A stretch of DNA of 64,000 nt from JAANXG01 sp963731035. GTDB taxonomy: Bacteria; Pseudomonadota; Gammaproteobacteria; Arenicellales; JAANXG01. This document shows positions 7,786 through 16,366 of this stretch, one piece after another. The translations under genes were made by a program, and so were the position numbers. The stretch is taken from assembly GCA_963731035.1 (NCBI GenBank), contig CAVSUY010000022.1, forward strand, positions 62,001 through 126,000, given 5' to 3'. The notes under the pieces are model-generated. The model did no database searches. It saw nothing but the letters and a program-made list of their open reading frames with translations, and was not told where the DNA came from. Within the stretch, counting starts at the first letter, position 1, and each line of letters opens with the position of its first letter.

Positions 7786-9090
7786 GTGAGCTCGCGTCCG
7801 CTGCATCGCCTCCCCGTGTTGGGAGCCACCGCCTCCGCCGCCTGGAGCGTGTGGGCGCTGCTGCTCGGCATGGGCATGCTGATGCTCGGCAATGGCATGC
7901 AGGTGACGCTGTTGGGGCTGCGCGCAACGGTGGAAGGCTTCTCCGCCACCGTCACCGGCTTCGTGATGGCCGGGTATTTCGTCGGCTTCCTGGGAGGCGC
8001 ATTGTTCACGCCGCCCATGATTCAGCGTGCGGGACACGTGCGTGTATTCGCGGCATTGGCCTCCGTGGCGTCGGTGGCGATCCTGGTGCACGCCATGTTC
8101 GTGACTCCCCCGGTCTGGGGTGCCATGCGGGTGGTCACCGGGTTCGCATACTCCGGCCTTTATATCGTCACCGAGAGCTGGCTCAACGACCGCGCCACCA
8201 ATGATGTCCGGGGCCGCCTGCTTTCCGTGTACCTCGTCATCGCGTTCGTCGCCATGGCCGGCGGCCAGCTGACCTTGAACCTCGCTTCTCCCAGGGCCTA
8301 CGACCTGTTCCTGCTGAACGCGATCATCGTGTCCCTGGCCCTGGTGCCGATACTGCTCACCGGCAGCCGGGAGCCGGACAACTCCGCGCCCGATCCAATG
8401 AGCTTGAAGAAGCTGTATCGGATCTCGCCGTTGGGAACGATGGGCATCCTGGCCACGGGCATGTCGCACGGGGCGTTGTTCAGCATGGCGGCGGTATTCG
8501 CCCACAACTGCGGCATGTCGGTAGCGCAGGTTTCCATGTTCATGACTGCCCTGATTGCCGGCGGTGCGGTGTTGCAGTGGCCTATAGGGCGGCTGTCGGA
8601 TCGCATAGACCGGCGCAAGGTGATCACCGGCACGGGCCTGCTGGTTGCGGTCATCGCCGTGGCGGCGATACCGGTCGCCGGCCGCTCGAACACCGCGCTG
8701 ATCATGATCGCAGTGCTGTTCGGCGGCGCCGTGCTGCCGATGTACTCGTTGTATCTCGCGCATGTGAACGACCACCTGCAGCCTCGCCAGATGGTCGCCG
8801 CCAGCAGCCGGCTTTACATGGCGGCCGCCGTCGGTTCCAGCTTCGGTCCCCCGATGGTCGGCTGGTTGATGGATTTGTCAGGAGCGAACGGGTTCCTGTG
8901 GTACTTCGTCGTCGTCCATCTCGTCATGGTGGCGTTCGCCCTGTACCGCATGTCCGCCAGCGAGTCCCCCGGCATCGAGGAGCAGTCCCCCTACACCCCC
9001 ATGCCCGGCCGTACCGGCGAGCTGGTGGAGACCTGGGTGGAGGAAGTCACCGAAGCCGCCGAATCCCGGCAGGAAGAGGCGCGGCCCTGA
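7786..9090 (+). CDS. MFS transporter, YcaD-like, downstream of tmpAB
   Basis: 434 residues with about 12 membrane segments. The paired loop motifs of the major facilitator superfamily are present (GRLSDRIDRRKV in the second half). It resembles the YcaD-like branch of MFS_1 (opening MLGNGMQVTLLGLRATVEGFS), whose substrates are poorly known. The GTG at 7786 lies 41 bases after the tmpB stop on the same strand, so it may belong to the same operon. Import of the phosphonate or export of a product are both possible. The C-terminal tail of about 50 residues is polar and rich in glutamate. Confidence 0.78.
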   Translation: MSSRPLHRLPVLGATASAAWSVWALLLGMGMLMLGNGMQVTLLGLRATVEGFSATVTGFVMAGYFVGFLGGALFTPPMIQRAGHVRVFAALASVASVAILVHAMFVTPPVWGAMRVVTGFAYSGLYIVTESWLNDRATNDVRGRLLSVYLVIAFVAMAGGQLTLNLASPRAYDLFLLNAIIVSLALVPILLTGSREPDNSAPDPMSLKKLYRISPLGTMGILATGMSHGALFSMAAVFAHNCGMSVAQVSMFMTALIAGGAVLQWPIGRLSDRIDRRKVITGTGLLVAVIAVAAIPVAGRSNTALIMIAVLFGGAVLPMYSLYLAHVNDHLQPRQMVAASSRLYMAAAVGSSFGPPMVGWLMDLSGANGFLWYFVVVHLVMVAFALYRMSASESPGIEEQSPYTPMPGRTGELVETWVEEVTEAAESRQEEARP

Positions 9091-9258
9091 GGGACCCATC
9101 TTGCGGTGCACCCTGGTGTCCGGAGCATATCCCCGGCTCTCTGAGGGTGGAGAATTGAGCGGATCCCCGTGGTATCGGATCGGGTCGGTCTCGATCATGC
9201 TACAGTGGGGGCGCTGATTTCATAGACAGCCCCAAACGGCTTGGACGAGGATCACACC

Positions 9259-9741
9259 GTGAGCGTGGACAAAGAGACTGACCTGGATAGGAAAGTCGAT
9301 TTCCTGACCAACATCCCGTTGTTGTCGGAACTCAGCGCCCCACACCGCGAGCTCCTGGCGTCCTCCAGCAGGATCCTGGCATTTGAATCAGGTGAAATCC
9401 TGTTTCATCAGGGTGACATTGGGGATACGGCGTACCTCATCACGGCGGGTGAGGCGGAGGTAGTCACCGAAGGAGCCGACGGCAATATCGCAATCGCAAC
9501 CATAGGGAAGTATCAGTTTATCGGCGAAGTCGCCATTCTGATCGATGCGCCCAGAACCGCGACGGTTGTCGCGGTGACGGACTTGACTGTACTGGTGATC
9601 TCCAAGGAGATGTTCTACCGAATGGTGACCGACTATTCGGGAATCGCCATCGAGGTCATGCGTGAGCTGGCCGGCCGCCTGTTCAAGACGACGGCGCAGG
9701 TCGGACGCAGGGACACCGAGACCATCCAATTCCCGGGTTGA
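9259..9741 (+). CDS. Stand-alone cyclic nucleotide-binding domain protein
   Basis: 160 residues that are essentially one cyclic nucleotide-binding beta-roll. GDIGDTAYLITAGEAEVVTE is the first half. GEVAILIDAPRTATV is the phosphate-binding cassette with its conserved glutamate and arginine, so nucleotide binding is likely intact. There is no helix-turn-helix, kinase or channel segment, so it is not a CRP-type regulator. The GTG at 9259 has GAGG nine bases upstream; a TTG at 9241 in the same frame is the alternative. It is followed by a GC-rich hairpin. Partner and output are unknown. Confidence 0.75.
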   Translation: MSVDKETDLDRKVDFLTNIPLLSELSAPHRELLASSSRILAFESGEILFHQGDIGDTAYLITAGEAEVVTEGADGNIAIATIGKYQFIGEVAILIDAPRTATVVAVTDLTVLVISKEMFYRMVTDYSGIAIEVMRELAGRLFKTTAQVGRRDTETIQFPG

Positions 9742-9748
9742 ACAGGCC

Positions 9749-9764
9749 GGGCGCTCCAGCGCCC
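9749..9764 (+). terminator. GC hairpin after the cyclic nucleotide-binding gene
   Basis: GGGCGC-TCCA-GCGCCC forms a perfect six-base stem with a four-base loop, eight bases after the stop, followed by GCTTTGG. The T-run is weak, so termination is plausible rather than certain. Confidence 0.45.
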
Positions 9765-9890
9765 GCTTTGGTGCGGCCCGATCGCGGTTCCACAGTTGAA
9801 AATACGGCGGCGGGCAGCTGACGGCTGGCCGGTGTCGCCGTCGGTTTCGAAACATGGAGGGGGAATGGACCCGGTCGGCTAGCCTTGATT

Positions 9891-11066
9891 CTAGTTGTCC
9901 ATTCCGGGTGGCGGACCCAGGGCCGAGCGCAGGGTCTCCAAATCGATGCCCAGATTCCTCGAGGCTGCTTCGAGATTGGGAGGCGGCGGGCCGAGGGCGT
10001 GACGCAGGGTGTCCGGAGATATGCCGAGGATGTCGGCGGCGCGCAGGAGCCGTTGGCCGGGATTGGTGCCCGGGCCCATGGCGTTGCGGGGCATGCGGTT
10101 GCCCTGTTGCATGGAAATGGGGGCACGGCCCCGCGGGGGAGGCATCCCGCGGCCCATGCCGTTCATGCCGGGGCGTGGGCCGAGATTGGTCAGGACCGGC
10201 GTGCCGCGGAAGCAGCCGATGGTGTAGGGGTATTCCGGTGTCAGGACGTAGTGGTACATGTTGACCTGCCTGCCGTCCCACATCACCGGTGTCGTCGTGC
10301 CGTGGCAGGCGTCGAGCTCGTCGTTGTGCAGGGTACGGCCGGTCGCCGGATCCTTCATGCCGTAGATGCCGAAGCCGTCCAGGGAGTAGCCGACGAGACC
10401 GGACGTGTCGGCGTTGGGCATGCACGGCGATGGGCCGTGATAGTGGTACTGGCCGGCCCGCTGGGGGTGGCCGTTGCAGCGGTCCTGGACTTCGTGCGCC
10501 GCCGCGTCCTTGCCCGCGTTGTCGATGGCGTTGTACAGGGCGACGCCGTCGGTGGTGAAACCGATCATGCCCATGGGCACGCAGCTCGGGGCGGCGGCCA
10601 GTGCCGGGTTCAGTGGCAGGCGCAGCACGATGTGCTGCGGCCGAATTGAATTGCGGTTCCGGTCGTAACGATAGACCGGATCGGAAGGCGAGATGGGAAA
10701 GGTGCCGGTGGCGTGGTCCGGGAGATTATTGGCGGAGATGACTCGCTCGTTGCCCTCGATGGAGATGGAAAGCTGGTGTGCGGGCCAGTCGACCTCTCCT
10801 CCCACGGAGGGCTTTTCCGCGGGATCCCATTGATCGCCCTCGATCCAGGGGCCGCGGTGGGTGGCGGGACGGCGCCACTGCTGAGTGCAGGACATCAGGT
10901 AGCCGCTGCGGGGGAAGGTCGAGATCTTGCCGTCGCCGAGAGGGAGGTTGTGGGCGCTTGCGGGGAAGGCATTCAGGAACGCGGCAAGCAGAATTATCTT
11001 GCCAGGCTTGTTCAACTTGATGGCCGGGCACGTTGCGGCCGAGGTGTTGTGCTCGGTGCTGTACAT
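9891..11066 (-). CDS. Secreted YHYH-domain protein with C-terminal LGI repeats
   Basis: 391 residues. A signal-peptide-like segment ends near NAFPASAHN (about 31-40). The core has the YHYH motif (GQYHYHGPSPC) and the companion block ending VNMYHYVLTPEYPYTIGCFRGTP, which define the YHYH family of secreted proteins of unknown function. Several cysteines (CTQQW, SCVP, RCNGH, PCMP, ACHG, GCFRG) suggest disulfides; the clustered histidines suggest metal binding. The last 60 residues hold two copies of a unit of the form LGI..(D/E)TLR.ALGPPP, each probably a short helical hairpin. It is the last gene on the minus strand after the ABC importer but is separated from it by a REP-like element, so it may not be co-transcribed. 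Function unknown. Confidence 0.75.
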   Translation of the reverse strand: MYSTEHNTSAATCPAIKLNKPGKIILLAAFLNAFPASAHNLPLGDGKISTFPRSGYLMSCTQQWRRPATHRGPWIEGDQWDPAEKPSVGGEVDWPAHQLSISIEGNERVISANNLPDHATGTFPISPSDPVYRYDRNRNSIRPQHIVLRLPLNPALAAAPSCVPMGMIGFTTDGVALYNAIDNAGKDAAAHEVQDRCNGHPQRAGQYHYHGPSPCMPNADTSGLVGYSLDGFGIYGMKDPATGRTLHNDELDACHGTTTPVMWDGRQVNMYHYVLTPEYPYTIGCFRGTPVLTNLGPRPGMNGMGRGMPPPRGRAPISMQQGNRMPRNAMGPGTNPGQRLLRAADILGISPDTLRHALGPPPPNLEAASRNLGIDLETLRSALGPPPGMDN

Positions 11067-11140
11067 GATTTGTGCCCTCTTCGCCTTGCTCTCTCCCCCA
11101 CGGGGGGGACTGCGGAGCGGTATTGACCACGATTCGTCGG

Positions 11141-11173
11141 GCGATCGCTACTGAAATCGCTCCTACAGTCCGG
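11141..11173 (-). repeat. REP-like element
   Basis: Read on the minus strand this is CCGGACTGTAGGAGCGATTT followed by CAGTAGCGATCGC. It shares the core (C/T)AGGAGCG and a small self-complementary arm with the elements at 53042-53150 and 62285-62326. Confidence 0.6.
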
Positions 11174-11195
11174 GGCTCGCACCGCCGCGGGCGTG

Positions 11196-11948
11196 CTAAA
11201 TGGCGAGATAGTCCTGGCGGAGCTCTTCGTTGTCGAGGACTTCCTGGGCCAAGCCTTCGAAGACGACCTGGCCCATGTCCAGGATGACAGCGCGGTTGGC
11301 GATCTTGAGGGCGGCTATGACATTCTGCTCGACGATTATAGTGGTGAGGCCGAGATCCTTGATCTCCTTTAGGATCCTTTCGATCTCCTGCACGATGACG
11401 GGCGCCAGGCCCTCGTACGGTTCGTCCAGCAACAGCAGCTTGATGTCGCGGGCAAGGGCGCGGGCCACCGCCAGCATCTGTTGCTCGCCGCCCGACAGCG
11501 TGGTGCCCTCCTGTTTGCGGCGCTCCTTGAGCCTGGGGAAATGATCGTAGATCCGCTCCAGTGACCAGCCTATGGGCTCGGTGATCTGGGCGAGCTGGAG
11601 ATTCTCCTCCACGGTGAATCCGGGGATAATGCGCCGGTCCTCCGGCACCAGAGCGATGCCCTCGCGCGCGGCCTCGTAGGACTTCATGGTGTGCAGGGGC
11701 TTGTTGTCCAGCCATACCTCGCCCTGGCGCAGCTCCGGCCACCCTATCTGGGCGATGGTCCGCAGTGTGGAGGTCTTGCCGGCACCATTGCGGCCCAGAA
11801 GGGCGACGATCTCCCCCTCCCGAACCTCGAAGCTGACGCCCTGCACGATATAGCTCTCGCCGTAGTAGGCGTGCAGGTTCGAGCAGGAGAAGAAGGGCTT
11901 GTCGGTGCTCGCGCGCTTTTCGTCTTGTTGCTCAGCCACCGCGGACAT
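11196..11948 (-). CDS. livF: LivF-type ABC transporter ATPase
   Basis: 250 residues. Walker A GRNGAGKTS, signature LSGGEQQM and Walker B LLLLDEPYEGLAP are intact, and the length and the DEPYEGLAP block are typical of the LivF subunit of hydrophobic-amino-acid-type (HAAT) importers. It powers uptake with LivG on the cytoplasmic face of the LivH/LivM channel. The ATG at 11948 overlaps the livG stop (TGATG), indicating coupling; a GTG one codon earlier is the alternative start. Last gene of the five-gene importer unit. Confidence 0.9.
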   Translation of the reverse strand: MSAVAEQQDEKRASTDKPFFSCSNLHAYYGESYIVQGVSFEVREGEIVALLGRNGAGKTSTLRTIAQIGWPELRQGEVWLDNKPLHTMKSYEAAREGIALVPEDRRIIPGFTVEENLQLAQITEPIGWSLERIYDHFPRLKERRKQEGTTLSGGEQQMLAVARALARDIKLLLLDEPYEGLAPVIVQEIERILKEIKDLGLTTIIVEQNVIAALKIANRAVILDMGQVVFEGLAQEVLDNEELRQDYLAI

Positions 11949-12715
11949 CACTGGGTACCTCCGAGGTAGGCTTCCTGAACCTTGGGATTGCCGCGAATTT
12001 CGTCCGGCGGGCCTTCGGCGATGATCTCGCCCCCGGCCAGCACGGTAATCTTGTCCGCGAGACTGAATACAACGTGCATGTCGTGCTCGATGATCACTTT
12101 GGTCATGCCGCTCTCCTTGATGCGTTTCAAGGACTCGATGGTGGCGTTGGTATCCGCCCGTGACATTCCGGCGGTAGGCTCATCGAGAAGAAACAGCTTG
12201 GGATGCTGTACCAGACCCATGGCCAGCTCCAGACGACGTTTGTCGCCGCGCGACATGCTGGCGGCCATGGACAGATTCTGCTTAGTCAGCCCTATGTATT
12301 CGAGGGTCTGCTCGGCTTCGTCAAAGATGTGCGACTCCTTGGCGAGGGGAGTGAAGGGATTGAACTTGAACGCGCCGGAACGCTTGGCCAGGGCGGCGAT
12401 CACCACGTTCTCGAGGACAGTCAGATCCTGGAAAATCTCGGGCGTCTGGAACACGCGCACCACACCGGCCTGGTTGATCTCGTGAGGCTCCTTGCCGGTA
12501 ATCACCTCGCCGTTGAAGGTGACGGTGCCGCGGTCAGGCTTAAGGCGTCCCACGCATACATTCAGAAGCGTGGACTTTCCCGCCCCATTGGGACCGATGA
12601 TCGCGTGGGTCTTGCCCTTCTCGACCTGCAGGTTGATATCACTCAAAGCGTGAAGTCCACCGAAGGTCTTGTCAACGTAAGCGATGTTCAGAACGATGTC
12701 GTTGCCTTCCGCCAT
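11948..12715 (-). CDS. livG: LivG-type ABC transporter ATPase
   Basis: 255 residues. Walker A GPNGAGKSTLLN, a signature region reading MSRGDKRRLELAMGL and Walker B LFLLDEPTAGMS are visible. The canonical LSGG is replaced by MSRG, a substitution seen in some LivG-like subunits. It works with LivF on the LivH/LivM permease pair. The start is 12 bases after the livM stop. Confidence 0.9.
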   Translation of the reverse strand: MAEGNDIVLNIAYVDKTFGGLHALSDINLQVEKGKTHAIIGPNGAGKSTLLNVCVGRLKPDRGTVTFNGEVITGKEPHEINQAGVVRVFQTPEIFQDLTVLENVVIAALAKRSGAFKFNPFTPLAKESHIFDEAEQTLEYIGLTKQNLSMAASMSRGDKRRLELAMGLVQHPKLFLLDEPTAGMSRADTNATIESLKRIKESGMTKVIIEHDMHVVFSLADKITVLAGGEIIAEGPPDEIRGNPKVQEAYLGGTQ

Positions 12716-12727
12716 GCGTACCCCGGC

Positions 12728-13879
12728 TCAGCTTTCGGCCGTCGACGGTGCGGCGGCTCCGATGGTTTCCTTATCGGGCTTGTCCGGCCGGAAGCGCCTT
12801 GCGATCCGCGACAATCCCTCCATCAGCCCCCCGGGCATGAAGATCACGATGACCATGAACAGCGCGCCGAGGGTCAGCTGCCAGCCTTCTCCCACGAACG
12901 GGTGCACTATGGCGACGACCACGTTCTGGATGGGATCCGGAAGGAAAGAGAACGAATGGTGCAGGGCAGACTCGTTGAATGCGGAAAAGATATTTTCCGA
13001 ATATTTGATCAGCACCGCGCCGAGAATCGGTCCGATCAGGGTGCCCACCCCGCCCAGTATAGTCATCAACACCACCTCACCGGACGCGGTCCACTGCATG
13101 CGTTCCGCCCCGGCCAGGGGATCCGTGACCGCCAACAGAGAGCCGGCCATGCCGGCGTACATACCGGAGATTACGAACGCCCACAACAGATAAGGGCGGG
13201 TATGGAAGCCGGTATACCCCATTCGCCTCTGGTTGGACTTGATGGCCCGCAGCTTCAGACCGAACGGCGAGCGGAAGATCAACAGGGATATGTAGAAACC
13301 GATGATCAGCATCCCGGCGCAGAAATAAAAGCCCCAGAACCCCTGCAGGTCCATGCCGAAGAAGTCGCCCACCGGCGAACCCTGGTGCACGATGCCGAGC
13401 ATATTGTCGAGAACGCGTGGATCGTTGCGCAGAACGCGAAGGCCGGTTTCGCCATTGGTGATCGGAGTGAACACCGAGTAAGCCAGGTTGTAGCTCATCT
13501 GCGCGAACGCCAGCGTCAATATCGCGAAATAGATGCCGGTACGCCGCAGGCACAGGAAGCCGATCACCACCGCAAACAGTCCCGCCAGGAGCGTCCCCAG
13601 TATCACCGCCGGTACGACGTCCATCGACAACAGCTTGAAGGACCACACGGCAGTGTAGGAGCCGACGCCGATGAACGCCGCATGTCCGAAGGACAGGTAG
13701 CCTGTCAGTCCGAACAGTATGTTGTAGCCGATGGCCACCAGGCCGAAGATAGCGAACTTCTGCAGCAGGTCGGGATAGGACGCCCCGAATGGCTGGGTCC
13801 AGAACGGCGCCGACAGCACGACGGCAATGAAGATGAGCATGCCGAGGGCGTCTTTGTGCGAAACCGTGAAGGTCTTCAC
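12728..13879 (-). CDS. livM: LivM-type ABC transporter permease
   Basis: 383 residues, strongly hydrophobic, with the LivM features GYLSFGHAAFIGVGSYTA near residue 65 and GGVGTLIGPILGA near residue 290. It forms half of the membrane channel of the HAAT-type importer. It starts with GTG at 13879, three bases after livH; its GGAGGA ribosome site lies inside the last codons of livH, so translation is probably coupled. Confidence 0.9.
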   Translation of the reverse strand: MKTFTVSHKDALGMLIFIAVVLSAPFWTQPFGASYPDLLQKFAIFGLVAIGYNILFGLTGYLSFGHAAFIGVGSYTAVWSFKLLSMDVVPAVILGTLLAGLFAVVIGFLCLRRTGIYFAILTLAFAQMSYNLAYSVFTPITNGETGLRVLRNDPRVLDNMLGIVHQGSPVGDFFGMDLQGFWGFYFCAGMLIIGFYISLLIFRSPFGLKLRAIKSNQRRMGYTGFHTRPYLLWAFVISGMYAGMAGSLLAVTDPLAGAERMQWTASGEVVLMTILGGVGTLIGPILGAVLIKYSENIFSAFNESALHHSFSFLPDPIQNVVVAIVHPFVGEGWQLTLGALFMVIVIFMPGGLMEGLSRIARRFRPDKPDKETIGAAAPSTAES

Positions 13880-13882
13880 CGG

Positions 13883-14899
13883 CTAGTCCTCCATGAGGCC
13901 TTTGCGGCCCATGAGTCCGCGCGGCCGCACCAGCAGGATAACCACCGCGATCAGATAAATGATGATCTGGTCGATGCCGGGAATGATGGCCTTGACCTGA
14001 TTCATGGATGCGAATGACTGGAGGATGCCCAGTATGAAACCCGCCGCCACCGCGCCCGGCAACGAACCCATGCCGCCGACTACCACAACCACGAATGAGA
14101 GCACCAGAAAATCCATTCCCATGTGGTAATCCGGAGGCAGAATGGGCGTGTACATCACACCCGCGAGACCGGCGACTACGGTCGCGATTCCGAACAGGAT
14201 TGTAAACCGACGCTCCACATTGAGCCCCAGCAGACTGACGGTCTCGCGGTCCACCATTCCGGCCCTGACGACCATGCCGAAAGTCGTGAACTGCAAGAAC
14301 GCGAATACCCCGGAAATCACGACGATAGAGAACAGCAGGTAGGTGAGTCTCCAGTAGGGATACACCACGTTGGGGCCCAGGCCCAGCCAGGCGCCCACCG
14401 GCGCGGTGCCGGACAGCAAATCGGGCGCCGGAGTGGGTATGGGATTGGCGCCGAAGAAATATTTGATGATCTCCTGGAGCACGATCGCAAGACCGAAAGT
14501 AACCAGGATCTGCTCGGCGTGGGAGCGCTTGTAGAAGAATCGGAATAGACCCCGCTCCAGGACCAGGCCGATGAGCAGCATCACTGGTATCGCTACAACA
14601 ATGGACATCGGCACGACCCAGTCGATGATGGCCTCGCCGGTGTCGCCCCACCACAGCTTGAGATACGGGATGTCCTTGTAGGCGTCGAAAAAGGTAACGC
14701 TCGGGTCCTTTATGTGCTTGGAAAGTGTCAGGAGCTTCTGGAAGCTGACGGCGCAAAAGGCTCCCAGCATGAACAGTGCGCCGTGCGCGAAATTCACGAC
14801 CCCAAGAGAACCGAACACGAGCGTCAGCCCCAGCGCAATCAGCGCATAGGCGCCGCCCTTGTCGAGGCCGTTCAGGATCTGCAAGACGATTGCGTCCAT
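13883..14899 (-). CDS. livH: LivH-type ABC transporter permease
   Basis: 338 residues with the LivH start signature LNGLDKGGAYALIALGLTLVFG and the conserved GGMGSLPGAVAAGFILG near residue 265. It is longer than classical LivH (about 300) because of a loop of roughly 40 residues (about 60-100; SKHIKDPSVTFFDAYKDIPY) between the early membrane segments, as in the urea/amide-type members. It pairs with LivM. Two strong hairpins lie between it and the binding-protein gene upstream. Confidence 0.9.
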   Translation of the reverse strand: MDAIVLQILNGLDKGGAYALIALGLTLVFGSLGVVNFAHGALFMLGAFCAVSFQKLLTLSKHIKDPSVTFFDAYKDIPYLKLWWGDTGEAIIDWVVPMSIVVAIPVMLLIGLVLERGLFRFFYKRSHAEQILVTFGLAIVLQEIIKYFFGANPIPTPAPDLLSGTAPVGAWLGLGPNVVYPYWRLTYLLFSIVVISGVFAFLQFTTFGMVVRAGMVDRETVSLLGLNVERRFTILFGIATVVAGLAGVMYTPILPPDYHMGMDFLVLSFVVVVVGGMGSLPGAVAAGFILGILQSFASMNQVKAIIPGIDQIIIYLIAVVILLVRPRGLMGRKGLMED

Positions 14900-14936
14900 T
14901 ACCTAGGGTCCAATGATTGCGCCTTCAAAAGGCATG

Positions 14937-14966
14937 GCCTGCCGGCGCGTATTCCCGCCGGCAGGC
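14937..14966 (-). promoter_or_regulatory. Intercistronic hairpin 1 between binding-protein gene and livH
   Basis: GCCTGCCGGC and GCCGGCAGGC form a perfect ten-base stem with a ten-base loop. With the neighbouring hairpin it probably protects or partly terminates the binding-protein message, so that the permeases are made in smaller amounts. Confidence 0.55.
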
Positions 14967-14981
14967 CGCCGTTGATCATGC

Positions 14982-15006
14982 GCCGGCCCGGGGCTTCCGG
15001 GCCGGC
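14982..15006 (-). promoter_or_regulatory. Intercistronic hairpin 2 between binding-protein gene and livH
   Basis: GCCGGCCCGG and CCGGGCCGGC form a perfect ten-base GC stem with a five-base loop, 25 bases after the binding-protein stop. No T-run follows in the direction of transcription, so mRNA stabilisation is more likely than full termination. Confidence 0.55.
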
Positions 15007-15031
15007 ACGCTTATTATTGTGGGAACGACGA

Positions 15032-16366
15032 CTAGGCGCAGGTGCCCAGTTCACCCCCAAATATGGAGGGATCATATTCAACCTGCTTCCGCGGCACAAT
15101 CTCCACCACCTTCAGCAGGTCGAACTGGCTCTTCGGATCCGGGTTGCCCTCCACCACCAGCACGTCCTTGAAGCACTGGTGATCGGCGGCTCGATACTCG
15201 GTCGGGCCGTTGCCCATGCCGTCGAACTTGAAGCCTTCCAGGGCATTGATCACCTCGCAGGGATAGAAGGTACCGGCCATCTCCACCGCATTGGCATACA
15301 ACAGCGTCTGCACGTAGCAGGTCTGCGCAGCCTGGGACGGCGGATTACCGTACTCCTCGCCGAAGGACTTCACGAAGGCCTTGGAGCCGTCATCCGTCAG
15401 CGACCAGTTCCAGTTGGTGGTACCCAGAATACCCTTGATGGCGTCGCCGGCACCCTGGGCCATCAGGCGTGAGAACAGCGGCACGACGATCTGGAATTGC
15501 TTGCCGTTGACCATCTTGTCCTTCATACCGAACTGTACCGCCTGGGTCAGGGAGTTGACCATGTCCTTGCCGTAGTGGTTCAGGATCAGCACGTCGGCTC
15601 CGGAATTCAGAACCGGCGTCAGATACTGCGAGAAATCGCCGGCGCCCAACGGGGTGCGAACTGCCGCCACGGTCTTCCATCCGAGCTTCTCGGTGGCATT
15701 CTTGATGGACTCCTCCTGGGTCCAGCCCCAGGTATAGTCGGCGGTCAGGTGGTAAGCTTTGCGATCGTCGCCGTACTTCTTCTCCAGCACCGGGGCCAGG
15801 GCCTGGCCGGACATGTAGGCGTTGAAGAAATGGCGAAAGCCGTACTTGCGCTTGTCCTTGCCGGTGGTGTCGTTGGAGTGGGTCAGGCCGGCCATGAAGA
15901 TGACGCCCGCCTCCTGGCACAGCGACTGCACTGCGACGGCCACGCCCGAGGACGAGCCGCCGGAGATCATGAGCACGCCATCCTTCTCGATCATGCGCTT
16001 GGCCGATGCGCGAGCGGCGTCGGACTTGGTCTGGGTGTCGCCGGTGACGTATTTCACCTTCTTGCCCAGGATCCCGTTGCCCTTCAACGACTTCGGGGTC
16101 ATGGTGTTGAGCAGTCCACCGTCGCCCTCGCCGTTCAGATGCTTTACGGCCAGTTTGAAAGCCCGCAGTTCGTCCGCGCCCTCGTCGGCGTAGGCCCCGG
16201 TCTGGGGCACGTTGAAGCCCAGGGTGACATCCTTCTTATCCATGGGATTGTTGGTGAAATCCGCTGCCCAGGCGTTGCGCACGAAGAAGTGCGGCATGCT
16301 GCCTGCAACGCCCATATACGCCGCGGACTTCAAGACCCCACGACGGGTTACTTTAATTCGACTCAT
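15032..16366 (-). CDS. HAAT-type ABC transporter substrate-binding protein, Tat-like signal
   Basis: 444 residues. The N-terminus has twin arginines followed by a hydrophobic stretch (KVTRRGVLKSAAYMGVAGS), a likely Tat export signal. The mature part is a type I periplasmic binding fold of the Leu/Ile/Val/urea/amide group (ligand-pocket region ISGGSSSGVAVAVQSLCQEAG). Ligand cannot be read from sequence: amides, short carboxylates or amino acids are all possible. It has a strong AGGAGG ribosome site and is the first gene of the importer unit. It is divergent from a short-chain-acyl-type regulator, which hints at a carboxylic acid ligand (inference). Confidence 0.87.
   Translation of the reverse strand: MSRIKVTRRGVLKSAAYMGVAGSMPHFFVRNAWAADFTNNPMDKKDVTLGFNVPQTGAYADEGADELRAFKLAVKHLNGEGDGGLLNTMTPKSLKGNGILGKKVKYVTGDTQTKSDAARASAKRMIEKDGVLMISGGSSSGVAVAVQSLCQEAGVIFMAGLTHSNDTTGKDKRKYGFRHFFNAYMSGQALAPVLEKKYGDDRKAYHLTADYTWGWTQEESIKNATEKLGWKTVAAVRTPLGAGDFSQYLTPVLNSGADVLILNHYGKDMVNSLTQAVQFGMKDKMVNGKQFQIVVPLFSRLMAQGAGDAIKGILGTTNWNWSLTDDGSKAFVKSFGEEYGNPPSQAAQTCYVQTLLYANAVEMAGTFYPCEVINALEGFKFDGMGNGPTEYRAADHQCFKDVLVVEGNPDPKSQFDLLKVVEIVPRKQVEYDPSIFGGELGTCA

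Noticed and set aside
12203..14017. Long plus-strand open frame opposite livG/livM
   Set aside because: Antisense shadow of highly GC-biased coding sequence; the minus strand holds intact Liv transporter genes.
13077..14756. Second long minus-strand frame across livM/livH
   Set aside because: Out-of-frame reading of two clear permease genes; Arg/His-rich without motifs.
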